A DNA stretch of 64,000 nucleotides. Origin: Diploscapter coronatus (lineage: Eukaryota > Nematoda > Chromadorea > Rhabditida > Rhabditidae). Numbering within the stretch: the stretch's first letter is position 1; every line of letters starts with the position of its first letter. Below are positions 25,889 to 39,300 of the stretch, piece after piece. The stretch is taken from the NCBI GenBank assembly GCA_964036155.1, contig OZ038422.1, positions 23,893,201 to 23,957,200 on the forward strand. The letters are read 5' to 3'. The translations under genes and the position numbers were made by a program. Under the pieces are notes generated by a model. That model did not search any database, was not told the origin of the DNA, and worked only from the letters and a program-made list of their open reading frames with translations.

Positions 25889-28800
25889 GTGAATATAGAG
25901 TTTTCGAAAATGAAGGAACAATCGAAAATTGCATGAAGAAATGCGAAATGCAAGGTGGTGGGCTATTGAATTCGAAAGAGTAATTACGGGGTCAAAGAAC
26001 TAAGAAAAGCACATAAGTGAGAGAGGGATTCTTGAAAAGATCTAAAGAACAATAAAAATTTAGCATAATCTGTGAATTTTGCGAAAATATTCCACAAAAA
26101 TTAAGATGGAAGTTCGATAAATAAGCATTGCACATGCGAAACTCAAAGGTGTGGTAGAAATAATACATCAATATAACACAAAATCCTAGGGCTCGAGGTA
26201 ACTAGAGTAATTTTTCAAATCGTTTTGAATTTCTAGAGAAATTTTAGGGCATGAACAAAAATTTCGGAATGCGGAAAAACAATTCAGGAATACAAATATT
26301 TATCATCTGATCTACAACTAGTTCCGTGAATCTTTGCATTTGGGCATTTAGGTTTTAGGAACTCTTTTAGAGAAAGTGAACAAAATTGACATCAGAATGC
26401 CTTCCCAAATAAAAATAACCCGCTGTTTGTTTGAGTTATGCGCCTCTCTTCCTGATGAAAACTGACAGAATCAGAATATAATAAAAAGATCTGAGAATAC
26501 AAGGATGAAAAGCCCACGCAAAAATTGAAGAGAATGATATCAAACATCAGAACATGATTAGTTTCAGGGAGGCTCAGATATCGCTTGCCTAATTCAATTG
26601 ACATCGAAGTGGAGAATTTTTGTGCATTGCACAATTTTGTCAGAGTGCATGATTCTACGACATTTTGTGAACTCTCACACGATGATAAAGAGAAGAAAGG
26701 AAAATTGTCGTAAAATTATGGCAAAATAATGGTAAATAGAGAGATCTAGTGACCTATTGCAGCTATTCAAAATGTTTTACGAAGTGCTCTTTAAAGTGAA
26801 ACAAACGCATGATAAATATGATGATGTATGAGAAGTTCAAATATGAAACTCTATTGAAATGGAGAAAGTATAGTCTATCAAACAAGTGCCAAATTCTTTA
26901 GAACGTTATATCCTTTTATTGAATAGGCGTCTGACGTATATATTAGCTTCACATTGCAGATTATGATGTATGTCTGATGAATCATAGAGATCCAGAAAAA
27001 GTAATATAATGTGGATATCAGATGGTTGAAACAAACAATGGTCTACTAAAAGGATTCGGATTAAAACTTGTTTTTAGAGCGCTCAATGTTTATGCAATCT
27101 AATTAAATTTAAATCGTTAGAAATAAGTAAATAATCTAATCATTAAATTACATTACCTAATAGTTTAAATGACATTTGAAAAACCTCAATAATTGAGGAA
27201 AATATGAAATTGTTTACAGGAAAAATGTTTAAAATGCGTTTAAACGCGAATAATGATTCATATGACTAGTTTGTTGGGAGAAACATCCTAGTGAAACTCT
27301 GTTCGTAATTATTCCGGGCTAGTGAAACCGCGCGGAAAGGGGTAAGCGTCGAGACATTGAGCTAACAGGAAGAAAATTCGAAAAATTCTCAGGATCTAGG
27401 ATTTTCACGGCTACTCTTTAATCTCATAAATTGAAAAAAAAAAACTATAATTATTTATGCAGCAATGCATAAATGCTATGATCTTCTTTCTAGGTAAGGA
27501 GTGCATAATCTTCGTTCACTCAAACTTTTATACATTTTAATCTAAGAAACAAAAGAATTGTATCCACAAATGTTCTCATTTTAGGAATTAAAAACGCATC
27601 AAATTGCCAAGATTTGTAACGAAATGATGGACAAGTAATGAGGCATCAGACATTCTTTCCGCAAATAGGATGACATTTGCGAGTTCTGGCTAGTCTCTAT
27701 TCCTGGTATTAGGAAAATGAATTGGATAAACGCTCGTTTTTCAAAGAAAACCATTTCGTTCAGTTCTGTTCAAACTAAATAAAAGTTTTGAGTTGCACGT
27801 AAGCTTGTTTTCAGATTATAAACGATAAATTACACGAATCATTTTGGTTTCCTAAGTGTAAATATTGCGGAGAAAAATATATATATAAGATTTTTTAAAT
27901 AATAAAAGCGTAATCTGAAGCAATAATGATGGGAAAAAGCTGAATAATAGACGGGAATTAATTTGATACGAGAGAATTTTTCGAGAGCCTTAAAAAGCGA
28001 AGATAAAGAGCATGTAACGTAGGTAAAATCAATACGAGAACCTACTGGTAAATGCGCGTCGAAAAAACGACTAAAAAGGCCGAGAAAACGATGCGATGAA
28101 AACCGCATGAAAATATAAAGTGAAACAAATGAAATTCAGGAAATGCAGAGAAGCCTGAGGGCGGTAATTAAACATCGGAAGAATTCCGGGAAATAATTAA
28201 GTTAATGAGTTTAAATAATTACGACGATATTCAACAGAATTGCCTAATAGCAATTATTCCAACACTACGATATTTTATTTCACTCAATATTTGCCGAAAA
28301 ACTGAAACATTAATGGGAGGAAAATGATGAGGAGATAAAATACTTTCATAATTGAACTCAAGAATTTTCGAATTTGTCATGCTACAAGTTTGCAAGCTTT
28401 AACCAAAGAACTTGCGAACTTTTTTTTGGAATTTTAACGGAATCATATGACAATAATAAAGAATGCTAGATTAGACGCTTGAAATAATGGATACAAACTT
28501 TTTGCTATATGGAAAACACGTTTCGGTATCAAATAAATACAAAATTTAAGTGCAGGGTTAAAGATTGTTGGAAAAAAAAGGTTGAGAGAAAATCATCTTA
28601 TACCATTTTCAAATTAAATGCATCCAACTATAAAATTTCGGAAATTCAAATAAATGTTGTCCTTTTTAATGAAGTCTATAGCATAGAACAAAATACAAGC
28701 GTGCGTTAATGAAAAAAACTATTACGCAAATGCGTGAAAAAACAAATTGAAAATGCGAGAGATGAGTCGAAATTTCCCTATGAGCTCATTAGTTCATTGA

Positions 28801-30363
28801 ACCGAAAGGATCAATTCACCATGGCAAAACAGCCAAGTGGTAAATTTTGCAGATCGAGTGACCGCTGTTTCGCGAATCTCAGCTTCGAGTTTTTCAGTTG
28901 CTCTCAGATTTTTGCATCAATTATTTATTTTCATAGTAGACGTATTCGTTTTCCGCGTCTGATTAGCAATTCGGTCTGTGTCTGATTCAACGAAACATCT
29001 GCGATGCAAATTTCACACGAATAATGAAGCTCATTGAATTATTCCTGCCTTTTTTGCTGACCCTATGTTAATACATGTAATGAGCGAACTTCCGGAATGT
29101 TTCATACTAAATTCGCTCGTTCGAGCTCTACCAAATGAGGGCAACGCTTGGGATAAACAGGAAATGAGATGCTCGGATTTTTTAGGGTCAAAAAATGCTC
29201 TAGACTATGATAAGGTATGGAGATGAAAAACTGGTTGGGTAATTCCTGGTCAACCACTTGTAACGGAAACGCAAAAAGTCACTAACTTTTACTGGGAAAA
29301 GTCTTAGAACGCATAAATTAAATCGTCCATGAAAAATTGCCCTGCCGACATTCAGAGGAGAACCAATGAGGTATGACCGGAGAAGTGGCAAAATATGAGT
29401 GTTCATGAACGAATGGCATGTCAAATAGGGATAGGTTGATGAGAATTTATAATTTTTTAGCTATATTTCAAAATTTATCATATGAAAACGCAGAAATTGC
29501 TGCCCAATTGGTTATTGTAAATCAAAACTACTAGTATATTAGCTAAAGTTTGTTGAAATCAATTGGAAAAAGTGATCTAGGAAATAAAATTCCATTTCTG
29601 GAAAATATCGTATAATCCACAATAGAAATTTATAAATGGTAATGAGATATACATATAACGGATGTATGTACAATTCCCTATGTTCAGGATAAAAAAATCG
29701 AATGATATCTCTAATTGTAAGCAAGGATAATCCTAATATTAACCAAAAATGGCACTGATATTTAGGATAGTTACAAGGGATTATCCACTAATGCTTACAA
29801 ATTTGGATAATCTTGTTGAAAGTGATAACGGTGCAATATATTAGGTATCGTTTATTATATGATATGGCAGTTATAAATAGCTAACAACAGTTCTGGAATG
29901 GGGTTGAGAGTGAGAACGAGATTGAGATACTATTTTGACATGCTGAACGTTGTTCTTTGCTTTCTTTATTATGTTTTGTTTCTGAATTCATTCATTATTC
30001 CTGGAGGTGAAGATACACTGATTTTACCTTGACGAGACCTTTAATCAAAAAATATAGGGTTATGATCTGGACGAATGGACCTAGAGCTTGAAAGTAGAAG
30101 TTAATGCCCTTAAATTTATATTTATGATTGTTTATTTTATGAATTTAATTTTTAAAATGTAATACATATTACCATCGTATGAAAAACGTATACGAACATA
30201 CCATAAGAATTACTAGTAAGTGTGAACCATTCCGCATACTAATTGAGTACTCATCAATGTGAAATACCCGCATGAAAATTATAAAATTCATGTAGTTATT
30301 CAATATAATTTCACAAAACATCTAAAATCTTCCTTATCATAAAAATTCTTCCATTGACCCATA

Positions 30364-30567
30364 TACAGTGGCGATCAAAAGCTTGGGAGCGCATACACTT
30401 TTATATGTACTATTTTATTCCACCATTAATAATCCGACATGGTTTTAATTTGGCAGAATTTAATAATCTGATTTATTCATTTTCATCCATATCTGATTTT
30501 GAAAAATGTGTAACACTCCGACATGCATTCAAAATTATGCGTTTCCAGACTTTTGCCAGCCACTGCA
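30364..30567. mobile_element. Tc1/mariner-type MITE, about 204 bp
   Basis: The left end TACAGTGGCGATCAAAAG and the right end, whose reverse complement starts TGCAGTGGCTGGCAAAAG, are imperfect inverted repeats of about 32 bp, with 22 of the first 29 positions matching. The CAGTGGC start next to TA and the CAAAAG block are typical of Tc1/mariner termini. The interior is too short to code for a transposase. The right-hand TA has decayed to CA, so the copy looks old. Confidence 0.65.
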
Positions 30568-31970
30568 CAACCCTACATGTATCAAAAGCCACCGATTCAA
30601 ACGTTTTTCCGCTCTTCTCATTTCGTTGCTAAGATTTCCATACGTACGAAATTGTCGTCTTATATAAGCAAAAGATATGATAATTATCAATGCTTGTCCT
30701 ATTCCTGATAATATGTTGGTAATAATTCTACATAATATCTAAATTTATCATATAATTTACTTAGAATATTTTTAATCGTCGTTCAAACTGAATTGTGAAA
30801 GTAGCCTCCTTTGACGAAATAGCATTGACGAGAGAATCTCTTCCACATGTTATTTTGCTCAAGGTAGCTACTTTTACAAACTACCGTTTGACACGTTCAT
30901 CAATTATCAACCTGCCAATCTTCAATTCTATGGTTATATCCATTTACGATATTGAGAAATAAGTAGTGAACATCAATGAGTATAATCTCTATACAGTATA
31001 GTCCAATAGCTATGCAAAATGAGACAGTGATTAATCTAGTTACTTTAGCGCTTTGATGGCTGAAGTATCGCTTTTCTTTGATATTTTAAATGAAAAATAC
31101 TATGAAAAAGTTCGAGCACGGCTTATTGTAATTGCAGTTGACAAAAATTTAGTTCCCATATTTATCCACCCCATTGTTATAGATGGAAATGTCGCAACAG
31201 TCTAAAGATATACTCACGATGCTTAAATTAACTGCGTGTCAAACTAACCGTTAAATATTGATCATTTTCACAACAGGAATTTTTATATTTCAGATAAAAT
31301 TGTAGACAATTCTAAATTCTCTATAATCTCCAAATAAAACCAAATTTATGCATAACAAAAACTTAAGAAATAATAAGCTCTCACCATAAATGTGAAGGAG
31401 ATAAAATACAGAACTTTAGAAATGAATACTAAATAAACGAGTCTCTCAAAGTTAGTAAACTTCTCAGCTTTTCGACTCATTCTGTAAATCACGAAAAAGC
31501 CGAAGAGAACTGGTATTGAAGAGCATTGCAGTGTTATGAAATTAATTCGTACTTCTAAATATTTGCATCGATTTGGAAAAAAAAATGCAATTTATGGTAA
31601 AATCGAATTACCAGCATAAATAAGTGGATTGAAGGCATTTCTCATCGCTGCAACAAGTGTATAAAGGTAAGATTCCGATTCGAAAAATGCTCAAATTTAT
31701 CCTTTATGTGGGACGAACAAATTTCAAATTCTTACAACTGCATAATTCGTGAGCCTCCTTTGTCATCCTTCTATGCACACATTTATACATTTCTAAATTG
31801 ATTTTAATTACCTAAAGTCATTGCGCTGACCACACTTAATTTTTACAACTTTTGGGTGCTGGTCTTTCGACCTTTCACTGATCAGAAAACTTGTGCTCAA
31901 TTTGCCCGACTCAGCGATTTTTTCTTATCACTAATTTTTTTTCTATCGTTCCCTTCTCATCTTTGGCTAT

Positions 31971-32096
31971 CTGGAAACTGCATGACCTCATGACATGCGA
32001 AATAGTGTATGGCTAGGAGAGGATATATGGTGGTAGGCTTTCTTTTCCTAGACTATTTCACATTTCATGAGATCATGCGTGTCATGCGGTTTCCAG
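31971..32096. repeat. 126 bp foldback element
   Basis: The sequence starts CTGGAAACTGCATGAC and ends with the inverted partner GTCATGCGGTTTCCAG. The arms continue through ATGCGAAATAGT and ACTATTTCACAT and a CTAGGA/TCCTAG pair, leaving a short loop near 32030. Transcribed from either strand it would form one long, slightly bulged hairpin. It may be a foldback MITE or a hairpin-RNA source. Confidence 0.65.
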
Positions 32097-33224
32097 GTTG
32101 CGCGATCTGTTATTTTTGTCCTATTCCTTCAAGATGAAATAAATATCTTCAAAATTCAATGGCTATGGGCTCAAGTCAATTCGCATGGACTAAAATAACG
32201 CAAAATTCCCTAGCGCCCTGCGGAAGCAATCGGCAGATCACTTTTCCCGTGTCTGCATAATTATAACGATGATACCTTTACATCGATTGAATCTCACCTC
32301 TTTCCTGATGTTAGTTAATTAAATGAGTAACAAAATTGAATTGCTCAAGAAAATTGTAACCAACCGAATTTTAAAATGATGAAATATTGGAATAAAAAAT
32401 TGAATGCTTGGAAACTTATCATGTTGAAGATGCTTATTCGAAAAGTTTCAATATAATTGTAATCTTGAATTTAAAATTGTGCAAATTATAGAGGCTTGGA
32501 TATCCATTTACGTGGCACAGTTCAAATTCTTGTAATATTTGTGTGTGAATTGTACTTTAATTTTTCACAAGATAATCGTACATAACAATTATCAGATTTC
32601 AGTGTCAGTTTTCAAATAATTATTGATATGACATCAATTTTACAGATAAGTCTACATCTCGAAAGAAGATATTCGAATTAAAATTTTATGAAAGATTCAC
32701 TTTTAGTAAAAGTTGAAAATTATTCTCAAGGAATACAAACATGGATATGCAAACTAATAAACAACATATCTAGCCATATGTGAATAATATGGGTAGAGAG
32801 CGCAAATTCTCAAGTGTGAATATATAGAAATTGAAGTTTTCAAACCAAATTCCCGTAAAATTATATTTTACCGATCGATTATTTCAATTTCAGGTTGAAA
32901 TTTGGCCAAGATATTTGGCAAACTCAACAGCTCATCATTTTGTATTAATTCTAGTCATTTGTCTGTACACTTTGCTCGTTTCATTGTCATTTTTATGAAA
33001 GAAATCCAAAGTAATCAAATTTGAAGAATTTATTCAAAAACGGGTGGTCAGTCCGTGACTGAATAAACAATGAATGACTATCCAGCAAACAATAAATCAT
33101 AAGGTCCGAATGAAAATGATAAGTGAAGGTTGCGTTGAGTCCCCGTACTCGTTGTTTGTGTCAGTTTTCAGCTGAATTGCATCAAGGTCCCCTTCCCCGA
33201 TTTCTGCTCCCCGGTTTTCGTGAA

Positions 33225-35143
33225 TTAAGTGCAGAGTTTGCACGTCCTGAAATTTTTAGATCACTTGCTGAGCATCTATTTTCACATGATGTTGCATAGA
33301 GTTAAGTGCATAATCTTAGGAAATTTCGATAAGCTTTCTGATTCGTAATCAACTTTGACTTCGAAGTTCTATCGTCCTAAGTCTATTCATAATTGCATAA
33401 ATTCAGTCTCACTTAGCACAGTATTGCTTCTTCTGGGCGTCAGTGTAGAATCCTAAAATCATCAACGATTATGGAAAAATCGATATTCTATTCGACCTGA
33501 AACACAGAATCCATTCTGGTTCCATGTGGCACAAGAGGCTGAATTGTCTTTGACGCTGGCGCAAGGATCGCCGCCTGGAGTGACTGGTGGAGTAGTAGTG
33601 GTTACTGGGGTTGACGAGCAGCGGTCACAGGTTCTAGAAAGTTGCCATTTTGAGTTTATTCTTCCAAGAAATAATCTTCTACTTCTTAATGTCTAAATGC
33701 CGACCAAGATTGAAAAGTGTTTGAGTTTGAGTTTTAAAAGCAACCCTTCATATTTATGAAAGTTGAAAAAAAAAACTTGAACATTTGTAGGTGTCAGTAT
33801 TATCTGAAAATACCTCTTGCAATTTTCATTGACGAAGGCCTCAGCACCAATCGTGGTACAGATGCTCTTATTATCAATATCACAGTTGGGGGCTATATCG
33901 ATGCAACCTCCTTGGTTGCAGAAACCGCATCTGTAAATAGATTCATCAGATTTATTCTGAGTGGGGGAAATTTAGATTTTCCGCGATCCGAAATTTGTGT
34001 TAATAATTTTATCAAAGATTAGGTAGCGTATATTTCATCCCATCTCGCTCCAAGATCATGAAGTTTGAAAGTTGTAAATAAAAGATGAGATCAAGTTGTG
34101 CGCGTTGCAAATTCGAATATTTACTTCGAAGGACAGTCCTCAGCAATGATCTGTCTCCACATTATATCCTCGCAAAGTGTGTCATCGACGAGCTCGCAAT
34201 TGATTCTCGGGAATTCCTTGTCTTTGCAGTTATAGGCGTCTGTTTTACAGCAATAGCCGCAGAAGGCAGGACAACTCTGGATGGCTGCCTTCTTGATAGT
34301 CGGGTCGATTGGACCGGTTGCGGCGGTCTAAAGTTTTAAAAATGATTTTTTTTCCCTTTTATATGAAGGCTATTCGCTGTTTCGATTATTTTTTATTTCA
34401 AACACATTGATGAGAAATTTTTAGTTGGAGAGAATTTTTACCAAAGTGATGGGGTGGGGCTTTCTCAATGTGTGTGATATAAATTATCATCATCACTCTT
34501 TCTTCTAATGAATAAGAAATATAACTTTCAGCAAATTTCTTGTATGTTAGTTCTTACCCCGAAACACTGGAAAGGTCGTTGTTCAACGCCATTCTCTGTG
34601 ACAGTTGTGGGAGCGTTACCACCGTACTGCTGCTGGCATCCGAGCAATGACAATTTATCCTTGCACACCGTCGCGGTTTTAATGTAAGCGAACTGAATGT
34701 TTTTATTTGATTGATTTTTAAGTTTATTTGAAAACGGTGCTAGATCAAAACACGAAAGATATGCAAAATAGACATAAGAAATGGCAGGATAAAGCTTTTT
34801 TTCCTGTACTTATTTCATCATATCTCGTATTTATCATGATGCCATGCGGTTTCAAATTTGCAGATTTGAAAAAAAAAAAACGTAGAATTGTGTCATTCGC
34901 TAGGTTTTGAGATTCAGATAATTGAAGCACTCTTTCAAACTTTCCCCCTAAAATATAAATTTGTAGTCGAGTCATAATTATACCTTCGATTGAGCAGGAT
35001 CGAAGGCTGAAAACTATAGGTTTGAATGGAAAATTCGGAAAAAAAAAAAATTTCTTAGATTTACCTGCGCAGTCAAAGTCGACTGTGATGTCGGCGCAGA
35101 AAGCCAAGGGAATTACCGAAAGGAGCAGGAAGAGAGGGGACAT
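33225..35143 (-). CDS. secreted ShKT-domain protein
   Basis: A small secreted Cys-rich protein. The ShKT fold is shared by many nematode secreted and cuticle-associated proteins and does not by itself imply toxicity. Exons: 35065-35143 (start one base after TTTTAG; signal peptide MSPLFLLLSVIPLAFCA), 34558-34692, 34125-34327, 33814-33930, 33497-33633, 33413-33452, 33225-33246. Cys motifs CPAFCGYC, CPSKCGFC, CKRTCDRC and CAKTCKLCT* mark successive ShKT ends; a Thr/Pro linker separates the last module. Phases agree from exon 34558-34692 onward. Exon 1 ends in phase 1 while the next exon reads in phase 0, so one small exon is missing. A 17-base candidate at 34931-34947 would restore the frame (total 250 codons) but has a weak donor (GTGCTT). 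Specific function is unknown. Confidence 0.8.
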
Positions 35144-36374
35144 CCTAAAATTTCGAATAAATTGAAAACTATAATGGAGAGCAAAAGTTTGGAAACACAA
35201 ATAAATTTTTACATTCATCATTTCTAAAAAAAAAAAAACTGAATATCTTAACATTTGGTCCGCTAATTGAGAACGAATAGTCATGCTAATATACCAAATT
35301 TCAGATGAAATGTACGAGGGAAAATTAAATTCATAAGAACTTCCAAACTATTGCTAATCACTATGTTAGAAAAAGTTAGATATGAAATTAATACGATGAT
35401 TAGCTTACAATACTCTCGGCTTTTATATTATCCAAAGTTGTGTGGGATCATGATTCTAAATATCAGCTTTATTTGACTTTCAAACACCGTCGATTTAGAA
35501 AAAAGTAACCTTTCGGGTATAAAAATTAGGAAATATTAGCTTTATGAAATTTGAACCATTTCAATTTCATATTTTCGGATCTGTTATATTATGCCATTCC
35601 GAAAGTGCCTGAAAATGCCGAACGTCTGACATTCGAAGTGTATAGATTGATTTTTTTGGTTTGTAGGATTTCTCTAGTTATTTGAAGGCTTATTTGCCCA
35701 GATTTCGATCCCACACAGAAATGCCTGTGATTGTTCGAATTAGTGCGTAATTGGATCGAAAAAGAATGCAGACTATTTGGAGATTTGAAAGGTCAACAAT
35801 GGAAATTGGCGTCACCACTTTGAAATCATTGTTAATTCTGACAAGTAATTCTACAGTATCCTAGTCATGAATTTTAATAAAAAATATTATGAGTTTCTTA
35901 AAATAAAATTCTGTGCGTACTTTGAGCACCGATAATTGATTCGATTTCACCTGATTTGACAGCTTTATGATTGATATATTATAGATAAAGCATCGTTGAA
36001 CTAAAAGTGCCAATGTAGGCGTTAATAGCTGTCAAGATTTCAGTAATTTAGTGATAAATTAGTTTCAGATATCTATTCATGTACTAATCCGATACCGAGC
36101 AACGACAATTATCAACTTTTCATGGAAATTGTCTCCCACTTGAATATCCTTGCAGCATATTTATTTTTCAATGGAAATATCCTCCGCCCTCTAGTTATTC
36201 TCGCTCATTTTCCAAAACAAACTCGCGGATACAGTGTAGTCTATTTTGGTGATTGATTCCTGTCCAGCCACTATCAGCTGAATCTGTGTACTTTAGTATT
36301 CTTATTTTGCCTTCAAATGCATCCCGAATCTTCTATTTTATATAAACTTAATCGCTTTTTTTAGATTTTTAAAA
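35144..36374. promoter_or_regulatory. divergent intergenic region between the ShKT gene and lonp-2
   Basis: This 1.2 kb stretch separates two genes transcribed away from each other, so it should hold both promoters. A TTTTTTAG acceptor at about 36357-36364 lies ten bases before the lonp-2 ATG, and TTTTAG ends one base before the ShKT ATG; both fit trans-splicing. No specific factor site was singled out. Confidence 0.45.
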
Positions 36375-39300
36375 ATGGATTTACCTGTTCTGCTCATCAC
36401 AAATGGGGTTCTGTTGCCTGAAGCCAGACTGAAAGTGCCGATTCGGACTAAAACGAAGTAAAAGAATTTATAGATGTGAAAACTTTCCATTTTACCTAAC
36501 TTCTAAAATAGTTCAATGAAGGTTACTTGAATATAAAATTTATGCGAGTCGGAGGAATCTCGAAATGATCAAAAATATAATTAAAAAACTAAACTATCGT
36601 GCTTTTCAGTCTGGCAATGCTGGATCGATTCGTTCTGAATAAAGTTGGATCAGCGAAAACCTTGATTTTAGTGGCCTACAGAATTGAGGAGGAAAAGGTT
36701 GTTTAGAATACGAGAATTTTCACAAAAATATCATCTTTAGAAGACCTTCGAAACCGGAACAATCGCTCTGATCGAACAAGTCGTATGCTGGAGCTATAAT
36801 TCGCATGTTCAGGTGGGAATATCGAAAGTTCCATTTTTAAAGAAAGCAAACGAGGCCCAATAATTCTTTAAAAATTAGCTTGAATTTGAGAATTTTTAAA
36901 GCCTATCAAGTTTTCAATTCCTATTTATCGGATGCATCTTTATGTTTTTATAGTGAAAGTCGTGGAGGAGCCTGACAATCGCAAATGACTTTTTCCCAAT
37001 TGTAGAAAATCCTGTAATATACTAATTTTAGTACACACTTCATTTGCTCGGCGTTTCTCGGGCCAGGATCGAGAGTTTCGCGTTACCAATTGCCTCGGTT
37101 AAGCAACTTTATACTGTGCCGGGTAAATTTTGAAAAGAAAATTCAGCGTCATTTATTTTTTAGGTGACTTAAACGATGAAATCAAAGTTGAATTCCTGCG
37201 AAATCTGAAGGACTTCCTGACTTACCTCACCTTTGAAAGCATAGAATCGGCAATTACTCTGAAGAAACTGTTGGAAGAGAAGAATTTCGATGCTCTGGCT
37301 GATTTTTCGTAGGATTTTGGCTTGGGTTTACGAAATTATGATAATTTCAGAGTTGCTCAACTTCGTGAAGTTTCATTCTCGACGATGCTGGACTACCTAG
37401 CGACTTTGGACACTTCAAGACGAGTTCTGTTGGCAAATGAATGGATCAAGGAGTGTATCAAGGTTTGAATTTTGGATCTGTAATCCGTGCCAATTATTGT
37501 GACATTTATCCATCTGATCAAACACCTACTTGAAACATACAATTAAGTTTAGAAACTCTGAATATCGATTTTTAACTTTAGTCCCAATCCGATTCCAACG
37601 AGCAATTGAAGCGTGATCATCACAAGGAACTCGTCAAATTGGGTACCCTCATTCCAGCGAACGACCTTGCCAAATTACGCGATAGGGCTCAAAATGTCGT
37701 GAGGAAATATGGAAGCAGAGTAAAATCAGGGAATTCGGTTGAAGCTTTGGAAGGAAAACTGCGAGACGCTCAATTGCCTGATGGCATCCGAGATCGGGTC
37801 TGGGAAGAATACGATCGGTTGAAGGGAATGAACAATCAGGTATAAAGGCTCAGTGACGATTTTTTTTCACATTTGTTAGAGCGGCACCCCCATTTTCTCA
37901 CAAATTGCAACTTTTTCTAGCTTCTCTCTCTCTCTCGTTCTGTAATTTTTCGCTTATCACCAAAAAGACAAAAATCTAACTCGCTATCCATTGCATCACG
38001 CTGCCATTGGGAGAGGTGTGCTTTCTAGTGTTATGAGCCTGGTCAGCGTAAGCTAGGGAACGTCGAAAAGGGAGATTCTGAGAAGGTCGAAAAATATGAA
38101 ACTTGTGAGAAAACGAGGGTAAATTTATCGCTAGATTTATTGCGACTTTCTATAACATAGAGAGTTGTAACGTAAAATGTGAGATCGTTTCCTAATTCGT
38201 TTTCTCTTTACATTCCACTTCGAAATATCGCGAAGTAGCGATGAATTTAAATCATCGTTCCAGAACTGAACATAAATTGACTAAGAGTGCGATTTCAGCA
38301 GTCCGAGTACAACGTCCTTCTGAATTATCTGGATCTTGTCGCAGCCCTCCCCTGGGGCAAATCAACTCCAGACCATATCGATATCTCCAAAGCCCGACAA
38401 GTCCTCGACGTCACACACGATGGAATGGACAAAGTCAAGAAGAGGGTTCTGGAATTCCTTGCTGTTCGCAAACTCACTGACCACGCTACCGGACCGATCT
38501 TGTGCTTCTCGGGACCACCTGGCATCGGGAAGACCTCGATTGCGAAAGCGATCGCCAAGAGTCTTGGAAGGAAGTTCGAGCGAATGTCGCTCGGAGGAAT
38601 CAGAGATGAGTCGGATATTAGGTAGCCCACTAAAAATGACTTAACCCAGTGATTCAAGTTTGCTCGGCGCTCAGATCCTTTAACGAGTTTCAACGCTCAC
38701 AGTGTATGTATCTCTCGAGTTTAGAAATGTACCTGACACTGTATCGCGCATATTTGTTCAAGGATCAGGAAGCTGCATGAAAACATTAGGAATCTTAAAA
38801 ATTTGAAAAGGAGAGTAAGCGTGATTGCAGAGGTCATCGTCGAACTTACGTCGCTGCGATGCCTGGACGAATCATCCAAGCGTTGAAACACGCAGGAACG
38901 AACAACCCAGTGATTCTTCTGGACGAAGTCGACAAGCTGTACGCTGGAGTTAGTGGATCGCCATCTGCAGCCTTGCTCGAAGTACTCGACCCGGAACAGA
39001 ACAACTCATTCGTGGACCAGTGAGTGAAAAACTAATGAGGTTTTTCGGAAAAGCATAGTATTAAATTTTTGTCCATCAACATTGTCCGCTTCGAAATTGG
39101 GTGAACTTCCAGAGAGGCAGAAGGTTAAGAAATAAATTGACGAATTTCAGCTATCTGAACTTGCCCTTCGACCTATCGAATGTGATTTTCATCGCAACGG
39201 CGAATGATCTGTCACAAGTCGAGGCACCATTGCTTGACAGAATGGAGGTAGGAGTTGTAGCTGTAGCTTCGCTAATGTTTCAAGCATTCTCACGTCCATT

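Larger units (their letters stand above)
22775..33224. other. 10.4 kb gene-poor intergenic region upstream of tbc-8
   Basis: Lies between the 3' end of the ShKT gene and the 5' end of tbc-8, both on the minus strand, so it should hold the tbc-8 promoter. Open frames are short (longest 110 codons at 24849-25181), AT-driven and without recognisable domains. Structures seen are a diverged direct duplication at 23264 and 23511, a CRE palindrome plus an AP-1 site at 25860-25888, a Tc1-type MITE at 30364-30567 and a foldback at 31971-32096. An unrecognised non-coding gene cannot be ruled out by eye. Confidence 0.5.

Noticed and set aside
38325..38693. 122-codon minus-strand frame
   Set aside because: It lies antisense to the Walker A exon of lonp-2 and is a shadow.
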